The notes under the pieces are model-generated. The model was not told the origin of the DNA. It saw only the letters and a list, made by a program, of their open reading frames with translations, and searched no databases. 64,000 nucleotides of DNA from Rubrobacter tropicus (lineage in GTDB: Bacteria; Actinomycetota; Rubrobacteria; Rubrobacterales; Rubrobacteraceae): assembly GCF_011492945.1 (NCBI RefSeq), contig NZ_CP045119.1:248001-312000 (forward strand), written 5' to 3'. This document shows, in pieces, positions 16,275-24,868 of this stretch; the first letter of the stretch is position 1, and every line of letters starts with the position of its first letter. The translations under genes were made by a program, and so were the position numbers.

Positions 16275-16399
16275 GAGCCTGCCAGCTTGTCAGCACGCTC
16301 CAGCCTTCGGCTTCCGCTCATCAGCACTTCAGCTTCTTGCCGACAAGCTGAGAGCGAGGCCCGCGAAGCGGGCCGATGCGTGCTGACTGGCTGACAGGC
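16275..16399. repeat. Dispersed CAGC-type inverted repeat R4
   Basis: The left arm (16278-16300) and right arm (16379-16401) are near-perfect complements (about 21 of 23), with internal short hairpins (CTTCGGCTTCCG; CCCGCGAAGCGGG). The right arm runs into the TAA stop of the minus-strand gene at 16400. Confidence 0.75.
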
Positions 16400-18523
16400 T
16401 TATCCCGCCGATACTATGAGAACGTCCTTATTCTCGAAGACCGCGGGATAGAGGTCCGGGTGGGCCTCGAAGCGTCTCCAGTAGTCGGCCGTCGGCCTGT
16501 CTGGCATGTTTTTGTAGAGGACGATGTAGCGAATATCGTACTCTTTCAGGGTGTTCGAGGCCTGTTCGCCTGTCGGGTTTATCATGGTGCGCAGGACGTC
16601 CATGAGGGGTTCGGGGCCGGTGGGGGGTAGGTCTCTGGGGGTCAGGATCTGGCCGTACTCGAACGACTGGAGCGCGGAGTACTCGCCCATCGCGAGCATC
16701 ATCCGGCTCGGAACCTGGTTGGCGTGCGGGCTTACCATGATGTTGCCGCCCTCGTTGTGGCTTTCGAGCCAGGCCCCGGCCTCGGCTATGGCCGGCGTCG
16801 TGGTCATCTGGACGCTCGGCTTGGCCGCCCAGCGGAGGCTCTGGACCGTTCCGGTCCCGACGAGCGCCACCGCCAGCAACACCACCACCGAGGCTGCGAA
16901 GACGGATGCTGTTCTTCTGCGGGGTCCCGCGGACTTGAGCACGGCGACGAGGCCGAGGGCGGCCAGCAGGGCGAGCGGGATGCCCAGGTCTCGCCCGAAG
17001 CGTTGGGGGAAGCCGGTCACCGAGAGGCGGCTGCCGGCAAAGAGGATCGCGGCCCACAAGAACACCGTCAGGTGCGCCAGGGAGACGGGCATCCCGCCCG
17101 TCTCCCTTACCCTGACGACCAGGAGGAAGATACCAAGCAGGCCGAGCCAGGCTACGGGCTGGGAGACCATCGTCCCGACCAGGAAACCCTCGGCGTAGAT
17201 CGCCTGCGTGTTCACCGCCATTCCGACGGCCTCACCGGTCGTCCCCCCGCCACCGCCGCCGAAGAACCGGGAAATCTCACCGCCCAGATCGTAGGTGTGC
17301 CAGGCGTACGCGACGGCGAGGGAGCCCAAAAGCGCCAGCGAGAGCGTCAGGGCGAGGCCCCCGCGCCTGTCGCGGAAGAGGAGCGGCAGCGCGAAGTACA
17401 CCCCGACGAGCGCGAGCAGGGCCGCCAGGTACATGCTCGCGACCGGGTGGTAGAGGGCGACCGCGGAGCCAAGGATAGCCAGCGAGAGGCCGTTTCGAGC
17501 CGAAGGCGAACGGTACATCACGACCAGCGAGGCGAGCGCCATTACCAGCAGGAACTGCGAGGTGACCAGGTTCGGGTACATGGCGTCGTTGAAGTAGTAG
17601 TACGTGCCGCCGAGGAGAACGGTGAAGAAGGCCGCGGCCACCCCGTAGCCCCAGCCCCAGAGCCTGTTGCCGAGGGTGTAGAGGGCGAGGGCCGGGAGAA
17701 GTAGCAAGGCGGGGCCGAGGACGGGGAAGATCTCCAGCGGGTCGAGGCCCGTCAGGCGGGAGACGGAGGCGGTCAGGGTGTGGAAACCCGGGGGGTAGAT
17801 CAGGTACGGCTCGATCCTCCCCGCGTCCATCAGCCGGTTCGCCATCACGGCGTGCGAGTAATGATCTACCCCCCGCATGAAGGGCCAGTCGTGCAACACG
17901 GGCCCGGTGTATCCCCGCGCCAGCGCGAGCAAGAGCACCGCGGGCAATAGAAGCCGCCGTACGCCCGGCGGGACCGTCGGCAGGAGAGATTCGGACCTTG
18001 CCTGCTCTTCCGGCGCCTCCGGGCGTTGGCGGAAGATCAGGTACAGCACCCCCGATGCTCCGACCAGCAACGCGAGGACGAGCGACATCCCCCTCGTAGG
18101 AACGACGCTGCCCGTGATCGCCGGCGCCACCACCTCCCCCGGCACGGCCCCGACCAGGACCCCGAGCGCCAGGGCCAGAGCCACCGCGAGCGGCGCGAGC
18201 GCGGGTGCCGGGAGCGGCACGGCCGGGTCGGGGACGACGGGCTCGTCGTCACCCTTGGCCCGTCCGAACCTCGCGTGGGCCGCGAAGCCCGCCAGAAACA
18301 CAAAGAGGGCCGAGGCGACGACCACGGGAAGCGTCAGGCCGAGGCCGAGCAGGCGCGTCGGTACGAGTGCTACGGCCGGCATGAGCGCCATGGAGAAGGC
18401 CACGGAGAGGGCCGCCCGTTCGGCGAGGTCCGTCGGCGCGCGCAGCAGCCCGGCCCAGAACCATCCGGGGGCGACCCCCACCGCGACGGCGGCCAGGGAC
18501 GCCAGGGTCAGATCCAGCAACAC
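16400..18523 (-). CDS. Large polytopic GT-C-like membrane protein
   Basis: A 707-residue protein with roughly a dozen or more membrane helices in its first ~560 residues and a soluble C-terminal domain (GAWLESHNEGGNIMVSPHANQVPSRMMLAMGEYSALQSF, IRYIVLYKNMP). A landmark is DHYSHAVMANRLMDAGRIEPYLIYPPGFHTLTA, matched closely in the paralog at 20878. Architecture resembles DUF6541/arabinofuranosyltransferase-like GT-C proteins; an outer-face glycosyltransferase for a surface polymer is inferred. Start ATG/GTG at 18523 near GAACGAAGAG. A PHO-box-like array lies 82-121 bases upstream. It runs opposite to the LOV regulator. Confidence 0.75.
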   Translation of the reverse strand: MLLDLTLASLAAVAVGVAPGWFWAGLLRAPTDLAERAALSVAFSMALMPAVALVPTRLLGLGLTLPVVVASALFVFLAGFAAHARFGRAKGDDEPVVPDPAVPLPAPALAPLAVALALALGVLVGAVPGEVVAPAITGSVVPTRGMSLVLALLVGASGVLYLIFRQRPEAPEEQARSESLLPTVPPGVRRLLLPAVLLLALARGYTGPVLHDWPFMRGVDHYSHAVMANRLMDAGRIEPYLIYPPGFHTLTASVSRLTGLDPLEIFPVLGPALLLLPALALYTLGNRLWGWGYGVAAAFFTVLLGGTYYYFNDAMYPNLVTSQFLLVMALASLVVMYRSPSARNGLSLAILGSAVALYHPVASMYLAALLALVGVYFALPLLFRDRRGGLALTLSLALLGSLAVAYAWHTYDLGGEISRFFGGGGGGTTGEAVGMAVNTQAIYAEGFLVGTMVSQPVAWLGLLGIFLLVVRVRETGGMPVSLAHLTVFLWAAILFAGSRLSVTGFPQRFGRDLGIPLALLAALGLVAVLKSAGPRRRTASVFAASVVVLLAVALVGTGTVQSLRWAAKPSVQMTTTPAIAEAGAWLESHNEGGNIMVSPHANQVPSRMMLAMGEYSALQSFEYGQILTPRDLPPTGPEPLMDVLRTMINPTGEQASNTLKEYDIRYIVLYKNMPDRPTADYWRRFEAHPDLYPAVFENKDVLIVSAG

Positions 18524-18604
18524 GGCTCTTCGTTCCTTGTCCGGCGGCCAGGCACGCCGAACAGGTTAGCAAGCACGCCGCCCGCCACGGGCCCCATCCG
18601 GCGC

Positions 18605-18644
18605 ATTTAACCCATTCTTTACCCGGCTTTAAGACCCGTTTTAC
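18605..18644. promoter_or_regulatory. PHO-box-like array (4 units, 11-bp period)
   Basis: Plus-strand units ATTTAAC (18605), TCTTTAC (18616), CTTTAAG (18627) and GTTTTAC (18638) start exactly 11 bases apart. It is placed in a divergent intergenic region between the GT-C gene (start 18523) and the LOV regulator (start 18820). Confidence 0.55.
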
Positions 18645-18779
18645 GCACCACGGACAAACCCCGCCCGGCGGGCCGCTCGGCCAGGGTTTCGGAGGGGCCA
18701 ATTGCTTGGTCCGTGCCGGTAGGCCCTATCTCACTTGACCGCAACCAGGCATCTTGCGTAACATACGGGCATCTATGCG

Positions 18780-18795
18780 TAGCCCTGTTGGGCTA
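18780..18795 (+). promoter_or_regulatory. 7-2-7 palindrome upstream of the LOV-LuxR gene
   Basis: TAGCCCT-GT-TGGGCTA: the left arm TAGCCCT differs from the TAGYCCA consensus of elements B, C and D only at its last base, which pairs T with T across the dyad. It lies 24 bases before the ATG at 18820, so it may be an autoregulatory operator. The second dyad of the composite elements is absent here. Confidence 0.55.
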
Positions 18796-18819
18796 GATGT
18801 GGGTGTGGCGGAGGAGAGG

Positions 18820-20166
18820 ATGGCCATGCGTAACCCGGCTGACGACGCGCGCAGGACCCCGCCCGGACGGGCCGTTGGGCCCGAAAGCATGCCCTTCGTG
18901 GTGTTCGCGCTGGACGCGGACGGGGTGTTCACCGCCTCCGACGGCGAGGGGCTGTCCGCTTTGGGCCTGGAGCCCGGCGAGGTCGTCGGAAGGTCCGCCT
19001 TCGAGATGTACCGCGGGGAGCCGGGGGTGCTGGAGAACCTCGACCGGGCGCTTCTGGGCGAGTCCTTCTCCTCCGTGGTCGAGGTCGGCGGGAAGGCCTT
19101 CCGGTGTCGCTACGACCCTTTGCGCGACGCCGCGGGCGGGGTGGTCGGCGCGGTCGGCCTCGCGGCGGAGGCCGAGGAGATCTCAAGATCCGCGAGCGAC
19201 GTCCGCCTAAAAGAGCGGGCGATGGCCGCGAGCTCGGACGGGATAGTCATAACCGACCCGAACCGTCCGGATGACCCCATCGTCTACGTCAACCCCGCCT
19301 TCGAGAAGATGACCGGCTACTCGGAGGCCGAGGTGCTCGGGCGAAACTGCCGTTTCCTGCAGGGGGAGGACCGCGTCCAGCCGGCGCTGGACGAGCTCAG
19401 GGCTGCGCTCCGGGACGGCCGGGAGTGCTCCGTGGTCCTGAAGAACTACCGCAAGGACGGCACGCCCTTCTTCAACGAGCTCTCCGTCTCGCCCGTCTTC
19501 GATGGGGAAGGGCATCTTTTCAACTACATAGGGGTCCAGAAGGACGTAACCGAACGGGTCCGGCACGAGGAGGAGCTCAAAGAGAGCGAAGAGCGCTTCC
19601 GGATGACCTTCGAGGCGGCGGGGGTTGGCATGGCCCACGTCGCGCCCGACGGGAGGTGGCTCAGGATCAACGGCAAGCTCGCCGAGATAGTGGGCTACCC
19701 CAGAGAAGAGTTGCTGTCGCTAACGTTTCAGGACATCACCCATCCGGAAGACCTCGAGAAGGATCTGGAGCACGTGAACAGGATGCTCCTCGGGGAGATA
19801 GACGGCTACTCGATGGAGAAGCGCTACGTCAGGAAGGACGGGCTCAGGGTCTGGGTCGAGTTGACCGTCTCTGCGCTGCGCTCTGGCTCCGGGGGATTGG
19901 CATGTTTCGTTTCCGTCGTAGAGGACATAACCGGGCGCAAGCTCGCGGAACTGGTGTCGGACCCACTAACCGGGAGGGAGCTCGAGGTTCTGGAGCTCGT
20001 CGCGGGGCGCCGCACGAACGGGGAGATAGCGGAGACGCTCAACTACAGCGTGGCCACCGTCAAGCTGCACGTCGGGCGCCTGATCTCCAAGCTGGGCGTC
20101 GAGAACCGGGCCCGTGCCGCGGGACGGGCCGTCGAGATCGGGCTCATACCCCCTCCGCCCCAATAA
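18820..20166 (+). CDS. PAS-LOV-PAS-LuxR transcription factor (putative blue-light receptor)
   Basis: A 448-residue protein. The ATG at 18820 has GGAGG 5 bases upstream; an in-frame start at 18754 would overlap the operator. Order: PAS ~25-125; LOV ~133-243; PAS ~258-375; LuxR HTH ~382-440 (LTGRELEVLELVAG, TNGEIAETLNYSVATVKLHV). The LOV domain has all flavin-photochemistry residues: GRNCRFLQG with the adduct-forming Cys (residue ~177), N in NYRKDG and FFNEL, and the Gln in YIGVQKD. Known LOV-HTH proteins such as EL222 dimerise and bind DNA on blue light. Two extra PAS domains are unlike EL222. Cytoplasmic; targets probably include genes with the 7-2-7 palindrome (inference). Confidence 0.9.
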   Translation: MAMRNPADDARRTPPGRAVGPESMPFVVFALDADGVFTASDGEGLSALGLEPGEVVGRSAFEMYRGEPGVLENLDRALLGESFSSVVEVGGKAFRCRYDPLRDAAGGVVGAVGLAAEAEEISRSASDVRLKERAMAASSDGIVITDPNRPDDPIVYVNPAFEKMTGYSEAEVLGRNCRFLQGEDRVQPALDELRAALRDGRECSVVLKNYRKDGTPFFNELSVSPVFDGEGHLFNYIGVQKDVTERVRHEEELKESEERFRMTFEAAGVGMAHVAPDGRWLRINGKLAEIVGYPREELLSLTFQDITHPEDLEKDLEHVNRMLLGEIDGYSMEKRYVRKDGLRVWVELTVSALRSGSGGLACFVSVVEDITGRKLAELVSDPLTGRELEVLELVAGRRTNGEIAETLNYSVATVKLHVGRLISKLGVENRARAAGRAVEIGLIPPPPQ

Positions 20167-20352
20167 TCCCACCGCGCGCGAAACACCACTCGTAGCTGTC
20201 CGGAAAGATCCCGGAGCGCCGGACCGTTGGTTTTTGTGGCGGTAGCGGCCGGCCGGTGCCGCAAGGGGCATAAAGGAAGAGGCTAAACATCCCCCCTTCC
20301 GTTGCCGAGTATGCGAGCAAGGATGTACGGGTTCTTGCGGGAGGTTGGAAAG

Positions 20353-20718
20353 ATGCGGAGAAGGTTCGCGGTGATCCTGGTTGCGGTTTCGGTTCTCATT
20401 CCGACGTTGGGGGGAGGGGCGGCCCTGGCGGCCACGCTCATCGGTACCGGGGGGCCGGATCGCATCGTCGGCTCGGTCCGGGCGGACTGGATCGACGGGC
20501 GGGCGGGCGACGACAGGATATCCGGGGGCGGCGGCGAGGACAGGATACAGGGCGGACCCGGAAACGACCTCGTACGGGCCAACGACGACTGGTCCAGAGA
20601 TTACGTCGATTGCGGTCCCGGCTTCGACACCGTCTCCGCGGACCCCGGATCTTCCTCGCCACGCGACTTATACGTAGACTGCGAGTTCCGTTCGGCACCG
20701 TACCAGCCAACGCCGTGA
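20353..20718 (+). CDS. Small secreted RTX-like calcium-binding protein
   Basis: A 121-residue protein. The ATG at 20353 is favoured by GGAGG about 8 bases upstream; starts at 20302 and 20323 are in frame but would leave a long basic leader. Signal peptide: MRRRFAVILVAVSVLIPTLGG, cleavage near ALA. Mature part: RTX-like repeats (LIGTGGPDRIVGS, DWIDGRAGDDRISGGGGEDRIQGGPGND) and the two-cysteine tail (YVDCGPGFDTVSADP ... YVDCEF). Third member of this small family in the window, with 3867 and 14311. Neither the composite element nor a clear PHO box is seen directly upstream. Extracellular; function unknown. Confidence 0.78.
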   Translation: MRRRFAVILVAVSVLIPTLGGGAALAATLIGTGGPDRIVGSVRADWIDGRAGDDRISGGGGEDRIQGGPGNDLVRANDDWSRDYVDCGPGFDTVSADPGSSSPRDLYVDCEFRSAPYQPTP

Positions 20719-20877
20719 GGCCAACGAATCGGCGAAACGCGAGACCCGGCCGGGCTGCTAGCCGACGGCGCGGAATGTAGGGGCACAACGTCTTCGCATT
20801 CCACTTCAGCGAGAACGCACAAAGTTGTTTTCGTGCTCCTTTGCCCTTGCGGTCAGCCCGTGGAAGTTGGGCGGTCG

Positions 20878-22944
20878 TCAGGTGTCGCGGGGCTCGAAGA
20901 TGACGACGCTCTCGTTCTGGTAGGCGATCCTGTACAGGTCCTTTTGTTGGGCGTATGGGAGCCAGCTTATGCCTGGGTAGCGCTTGTGGAAGACGACGTA
21001 GCGGATGTCGTTCTCCCGCATTATTCGCTCCGTTTTCCCACCCGTGGGATGCTTGAGTACCCACAGGGCGTCCAGGAGGGGGCCTTCGCCGAAGGGGGGG
21101 AGGTCCCTCGCGCGCAGGATGCGGGCGTAGTCGTAGGACTGCATCTTCGTGTAGCCGCCCATCGCGAGCATCCCCCGGCTCGGGACGTAATCGAGGTAGG
21201 GCGTCGCGACGATGCTGCCGCCCCCGTTGTTCTCGCCAAGCCAGGAGCCCGCGGCCGCTACCTGTGGCGGGGCCGGCCTGTCCCTCGGGCGCTCGCTCGG
21301 GCCCGACGCCTGCTCCAGGTTGCGGGTCGTCTGGACTACCAGGAGCCCCGCGGAGAGTAGGGCTGCGAACAGGGACGCCGCTAGCGCCGCGCGGGACGGG
21401 GTGAGGCGGGGCGAGGCGCGCAGGAGCAGGACGAGCGCCGGGGCGGCGAGCAGGGCGAGGGGGGCGCCGAGGTCCCGGTCGAAGCGGTCGGGGAAGCCTG
21501 AGTAGCTCGTCTGGCTGCCGACGAAGAGGAGGGCGGCCCACACGATCAGGGTGAGGTGCGCCAGCCTGGCGGGCGCGTTGCCGCCCGCGCGGTTCGGGAG
21601 GAGCATCATCGCGCCGAAGAGGCCCAGCCAGAGGACCGGGGCCGTGATCGTCACCAGAAGGTACGTCGGGTGGTTGGCCGGTTTGGTCCCTATGGCCATC
21701 GCCACCGCGTCCCCGCCCCGACCGGTCCCCGAGCCGCCGAAGAGGCCCGCGACGAGGTCGGGCAGGTCGTAGGTGTCCCAGGCAAAGGCCGCGGCGAGCA
21801 CGAAGAGTAGGGCGAGCGAGCCGAGGAGGAAGATACCCGTCCTGCGGTGCCTGAGCAGCAAATACGGCAGGAAGAACAGGGCGACGACGGCGAGCAGCAC
21901 GGCCATGACGTAGCCCGCGATCTGGTGGTAGAAGACCGCCGACGAGCCGAGCAGGGCGAGCAGCAGGCCGGCCCGGATCGTCGGGGTGGCGTAGGCCCCG
22001 ATCAGGGCCGCGACCGCCAGGATTATGATGATCTGCTCCCCCACGAAGTTCGGGTACCGCGCCTCGACAAAGTGCAAATACGCCCCGCCGAGCACGGGCC
22101 CGGACAGGAACGCCGCCGCCACGCCCACCGTCCTCCCCCAGAGCCGCGCCGCGAGGGCGTAGCTCGACAGCGACGTCAGCGCCAGAAGCGCCGGGGCGAG
22201 CGCGGGGAAGAGGGCCATCGGCTCCAGCCCGCTGAGGTTGGAGATCATGGCCGAGAGCGCGTGGAAGCCAGGGGGGTAGAGCATGAACGACTCCGTGGAC
22301 CCGCCCTCCGCCATCATGCTCGTCATGATCGCGTGCTCGTAACGGTCGACCCCCCGCGGGAAAGGCCATCCGTTCAAAACGGGCCCGAGATACCCCCTCG
22401 CCAGCGCCAGCAAGAGCGCCACGGAGAGCAGGCCGTACACGAGCGTGGGCGAGGCTTCGTCCTGCGTCTCTTCCGGCCCCGTCTCTCCCCTCCTTCGCAT
22501 CGAGAGCCAGTAGAGAACGCCCGAGAGGACGATGAGTGCCGCCGTCGGGATCATGGCCCAGCCGCCGAGGAGGCCGAAGAACGTGCCGAGCGCCAGAAGC
22601 AGCGCCAGGCAGAGCGGCACGAGCGTGGCGATGTCCGGCGCCGGGGGCAGCGGTGCCAGCGGGCGTGAGGACCCTTTCGCGGCGCCGAACAGGAGCCTGG
22701 CGGCGAGACCTGCGGCGAACACGAGGACCACGGAGATTATGGAGACCGTCGTGGTGACGCCCGTGCCGAGGATGCTAGAGAAGATCAGGGCGACGGCGGG
22801 AACCAGCGTTACGGAGAGGGCTATCGCGTAGGCGAGGCGTTCGGCGAGGTCGTCCGTGGCCGCCAGGCATCGCGCCCAGAAATAGCCCGGCACGAGGCCG
22901 ACGAGCAGGGCCACGGGGACGGCCCGGATCAGGTCGAGCAGCAC
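20878..22944 (-). CDS. Large polytopic GT-C-like membrane protein
   Basis: A 688-residue paralog of the protein at 16400-18523. Shared landmarks: a membrane start (LLDLIRAVPVALLVGLVPGYFWA), the RGVDRYEHAIMTSMM segment, LYPPGFHALSAMISNLSGLEP, YFVEARYPNFVGEQ-type loop, and a soluble C-terminal domain (GSWLGENNGGGSIVATPYLDYVPSRGMLAMGGYTKMQSYDYA, IRYVVFHKRYP). About 14 membrane helices. An outer-face sugar transferase acting on lipid-linked donors is inferred by family resemblance. The two paralogs flank the LOV regulator and an RTX-like gene. Start ATG/GTG at 22944. Confidence 0.75.
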   Translation of the reverse strand: MLLDLIRAVPVALLVGLVPGYFWARCLAATDDLAERLAYAIALSVTLVPAVALIFSSILGTGVTTTVSIISVVLVFAAGLAARLLFGAAKGSSRPLAPLPPAPDIATLVPLCLALLLALGTFFGLLGGWAMIPTAALIVLSGVLYWLSMRRRGETGPEETQDEASPTLVYGLLSVALLLALARGYLGPVLNGWPFPRGVDRYEHAIMTSMMAEGGSTESFMLYPPGFHALSAMISNLSGLEPMALFPALAPALLALTSLSSYALAARLWGRTVGVAAAFLSGPVLGGAYLHFVEARYPNFVGEQIIIILAVAALIGAYATPTIRAGLLLALLGSSAVFYHQIAGYVMAVLLAVVALFFLPYLLLRHRRTGIFLLGSLALLFVLAAAFAWDTYDLPDLVAGLFGGSGTGRGGDAVAMAIGTKPANHPTYLLVTITAPVLWLGLFGAMMLLPNRAGGNAPARLAHLTLIVWAALLFVGSQTSYSGFPDRFDRDLGAPLALLAAPALVLLLRASPRLTPSRAALAASLFAALLSAGLLVVQTTRNLEQASGPSERPRDRPAPPQVAAAGSWLGENNGGGSIVATPYLDYVPSRGMLAMGGYTKMQSYDYARILRARDLPPFGEGPLLDALWVLKHPTGGKTERIMRENDIRYVVFHKRYPGISWLPYAQQKDLYRIAYQNESVVIFEPRDT

Positions 22945-23155
22945 CCGCGCCCCCCCACTCTCGCTACCATCCTGGCCCTCTGCTATTGGACTCGCACATC
23001 GTCAGAATGTATAACAGAGTTTTTGGCCCCGGTAGGGCCGCGCTCGCGGGGTGCGTGCATGGGCGCCGCGGAGGGTACAAAAACAGAGCGTTCGCGGTCC
23101 CAGGGGCCGCGCGGTTGGTGAGGGATTGGTTTCTGACGAGGGAAGATCTGAGAGC

Positions 23156-24742
23156 GTGCTACTGAAGGCCGGCCGGGTGGTCCTCCTGCTGGCCCTCCTC
23201 TTCGCGCTCGTCTCCTGCCTGCCGACCGCCGAGGGCAAACAACAGCCCGACGAGCCGCAACGAGAGGAGCCCGAGCGGCCGAACGTGGTCTTCATCCTCA
23301 CGGACGACCTGGCCTACGAGGACATCTCCCCGGCGATGCTGGAGGAGATGCCGAACCTGAGGAAGGAGCTGGTCGAGGGGGGCACGACCTTCGAGAACGC
23401 CTTCGTCACCAACTCCCTGTGCTGCCCGAGCCGGGCTACGACCCTGCGCGGCCAGTACGTCCACAACCACCAGGTCCTCTCCAACGAGCCGCCACGCGGC
23501 GGCTTCCAGAAGTTCCGCTTCCTGGGCCACGAGAACTCCACCTTCGCCACCTGGCTGCAGGAGGACGGCTACCGCACTTCGTTTTTCGGGAAGTACATGA
23601 ACGGTTACGCCGAGACCCACGTCCCGCCCGGCTGGGACGAGTGGTACGGGGTGGCCGGCAACTACCTCAGCCACGTGCTCAACGAGAACGGCCACATGGT
23701 CAACTACGACCCGGCCGAGTCCTATGACACCGACGTCCTCTCGGACAAGGCCTCCGACTACGTCGAGCGGACCGCGGGCGCCGACCCGCCCTTCTTCACA
23801 ACCGACCGCCCGTTCCTGATGTGGCTCGGCACGAAGGCCCCCCACCAGCCCGCCACCCCCGCCCCCCGCCACAAAGACGACCTGAAAGACGTGGAGCTTC
23901 CGCGTCCGCCGTCCTTCAACGAGAAGGAGGTTAGGGACAAGCCCCGCTGGGTGCAGGACAATCCGCCCCTGGGCCCCGACCAGGTCGCGTACATGGAAGA
24001 GCTTCACCGCAAACGACTCCAGTCCATGCTGGCCGTGGACGACATGATAGGCGACCTCTTCGACTCGCTGCGCGAGACGGGCGAGCTGGACAACACCTAC
24101 GTCTTCTTCACCTCCGACAACGGCTTCCACCTGGGCCAGCACCGCCTCGGCGCGGGCAAGTGGACGGCCTACGAGGAGGACATCCGGGTGCCCCTGATGG
24201 TGCGCGGGCCCGGCGTGCCGGAGGGGAGGAAGCTCCCGCACATGGTCCTCAACAACGACCTCGCCCCGACCTTCGCCGACCTCGCGGGGGTCGATCCCCC
24301 GGGCTTCGTCGACGGCCGCTCGCTCGCGCCGCTTCTCGCGGACGACCCGCCTCCCGAAGAAGACTGGCGCCAGAGGTTCCTGGTCGAGGCCGTCGCCGAG
24401 AGGAACAGCGTCCCCCATCCTCCGTTCGTCAACGAGAGCCAGGTGAGGCCCCTGCTAACCGGCGACCCGCTGCCCAGAGACTGGCGCAAGACCTCCTCCG
24501 GCAGGGCCGATTCGAGCGAGGAGTGGGGCCGCCCCTGGCTGAAAGCCCTCAGAACCAAGAACTACCTCTTCGTGTACTACAAGACGGGCGAGAGAGAACT
24601 CTACGACCTGAGAAAAGACCCCCACCAACTCGACAACATCTACGATTCCGCCCCCGAAAAGCTGACCCGGTGGCTGGAGTCCAAGCTCGTAGCGCTGAAC
24701 CAGTGCGAGACGGACGACTGTCGCGCCGCTGAGGATGAATAG
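23156..24742 (+). CDS. Sulfatase, Cys-type, predicted lipoprotein
   Basis: About 528 residues from the GTG at 23156. This start gives a standard lipoprotein signal (LLKAGRVVLLLALLFALVSC, lipobox LVSC). A start at 23051 is open but adds a long unlikely leader. Family landmarks: NVVFILTDDLAYED (metal-binding DD), the formylglycine motif CCPSR in LCCPSRATTLRGQYVHNH, FFGKYMNGY, KAPHQP, TSDNGFHLGQHRLGAGKWTAYEEDIRVPL. Such enzymes hydrolyse sulfate esters, often on glycans, outside the cell. Cys-type sulfatases need a formylglycine-generating enzyme, which is not in this window. Ends convergently with the DUF2723 gene across repeat R5. Confidence 0.87.
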   Translation: MLLKAGRVVLLLALLFALVSCLPTAEGKQQPDEPQREEPERPNVVFILTDDLAYEDISPAMLEEMPNLRKELVEGGTTFENAFVTNSLCCPSRATTLRGQYVHNHQVLSNEPPRGGFQKFRFLGHENSTFATWLQEDGYRTSFFGKYMNGYAETHVPPGWDEWYGVAGNYLSHVLNENGHMVNYDPAESYDTDVLSDKASDYVERTAGADPPFFTTDRPFLMWLGTKAPHQPATPAPRHKDDLKDVELPRPPSFNEKEVRDKPRWVQDNPPLGPDQVAYMEELHRKRLQSMLAVDDMIGDLFDSLRETGELDNTYVFFTSDNGFHLGQHRLGAGKWTAYEEDIRVPLMVRGPGVPEGRKLPHMVLNNDLAPTFADLAGVDPPGFVDGRSLAPLLADDPPPEEDWRQRFLVEAVAERNSVPHPPFVNESQVRPLLTGDPLPRDWRKTSSGRADSSEEWGRPWLKALRTKNYLFVYYKTGERELYDLRKDPHQLDNIYDSAPEKLTRWLESKLVALNQCETDDCRAAEDE

Positions 24743-24868
24743 CGGTCAGCTTTCAGCTTCTTTGTTCGGTGTTTGGCGGCGGAACCCGGATCCCTCGCGG
24801 AGACGCTTCGGTCAGAATCCGGCTTCTATCTTCGAATTTCTTGCTGAAAGCCGACCGCTGAAAGCTGC
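24740..24868. repeat. Dispersed CAGC-type inverted repeat R5, stop to stop
   Basis: The TAG stop of the sulfatase is followed directly by CGGTCAGCTTTCAGC, and the complement GCTGAAAGC...GACCGCTGAAAGC ends at the TGA stop of the minus-strand gene (24869). It bridges two convergent genes stop to stop. Confidence 0.8.

Noticed and set aside
18754-18819. A longer LOV regulator starting at 18754
   Set aside because: The extra 22 codons cover the palindrome and lack a ribosome site, whereas GGAGG stands just before 18820.
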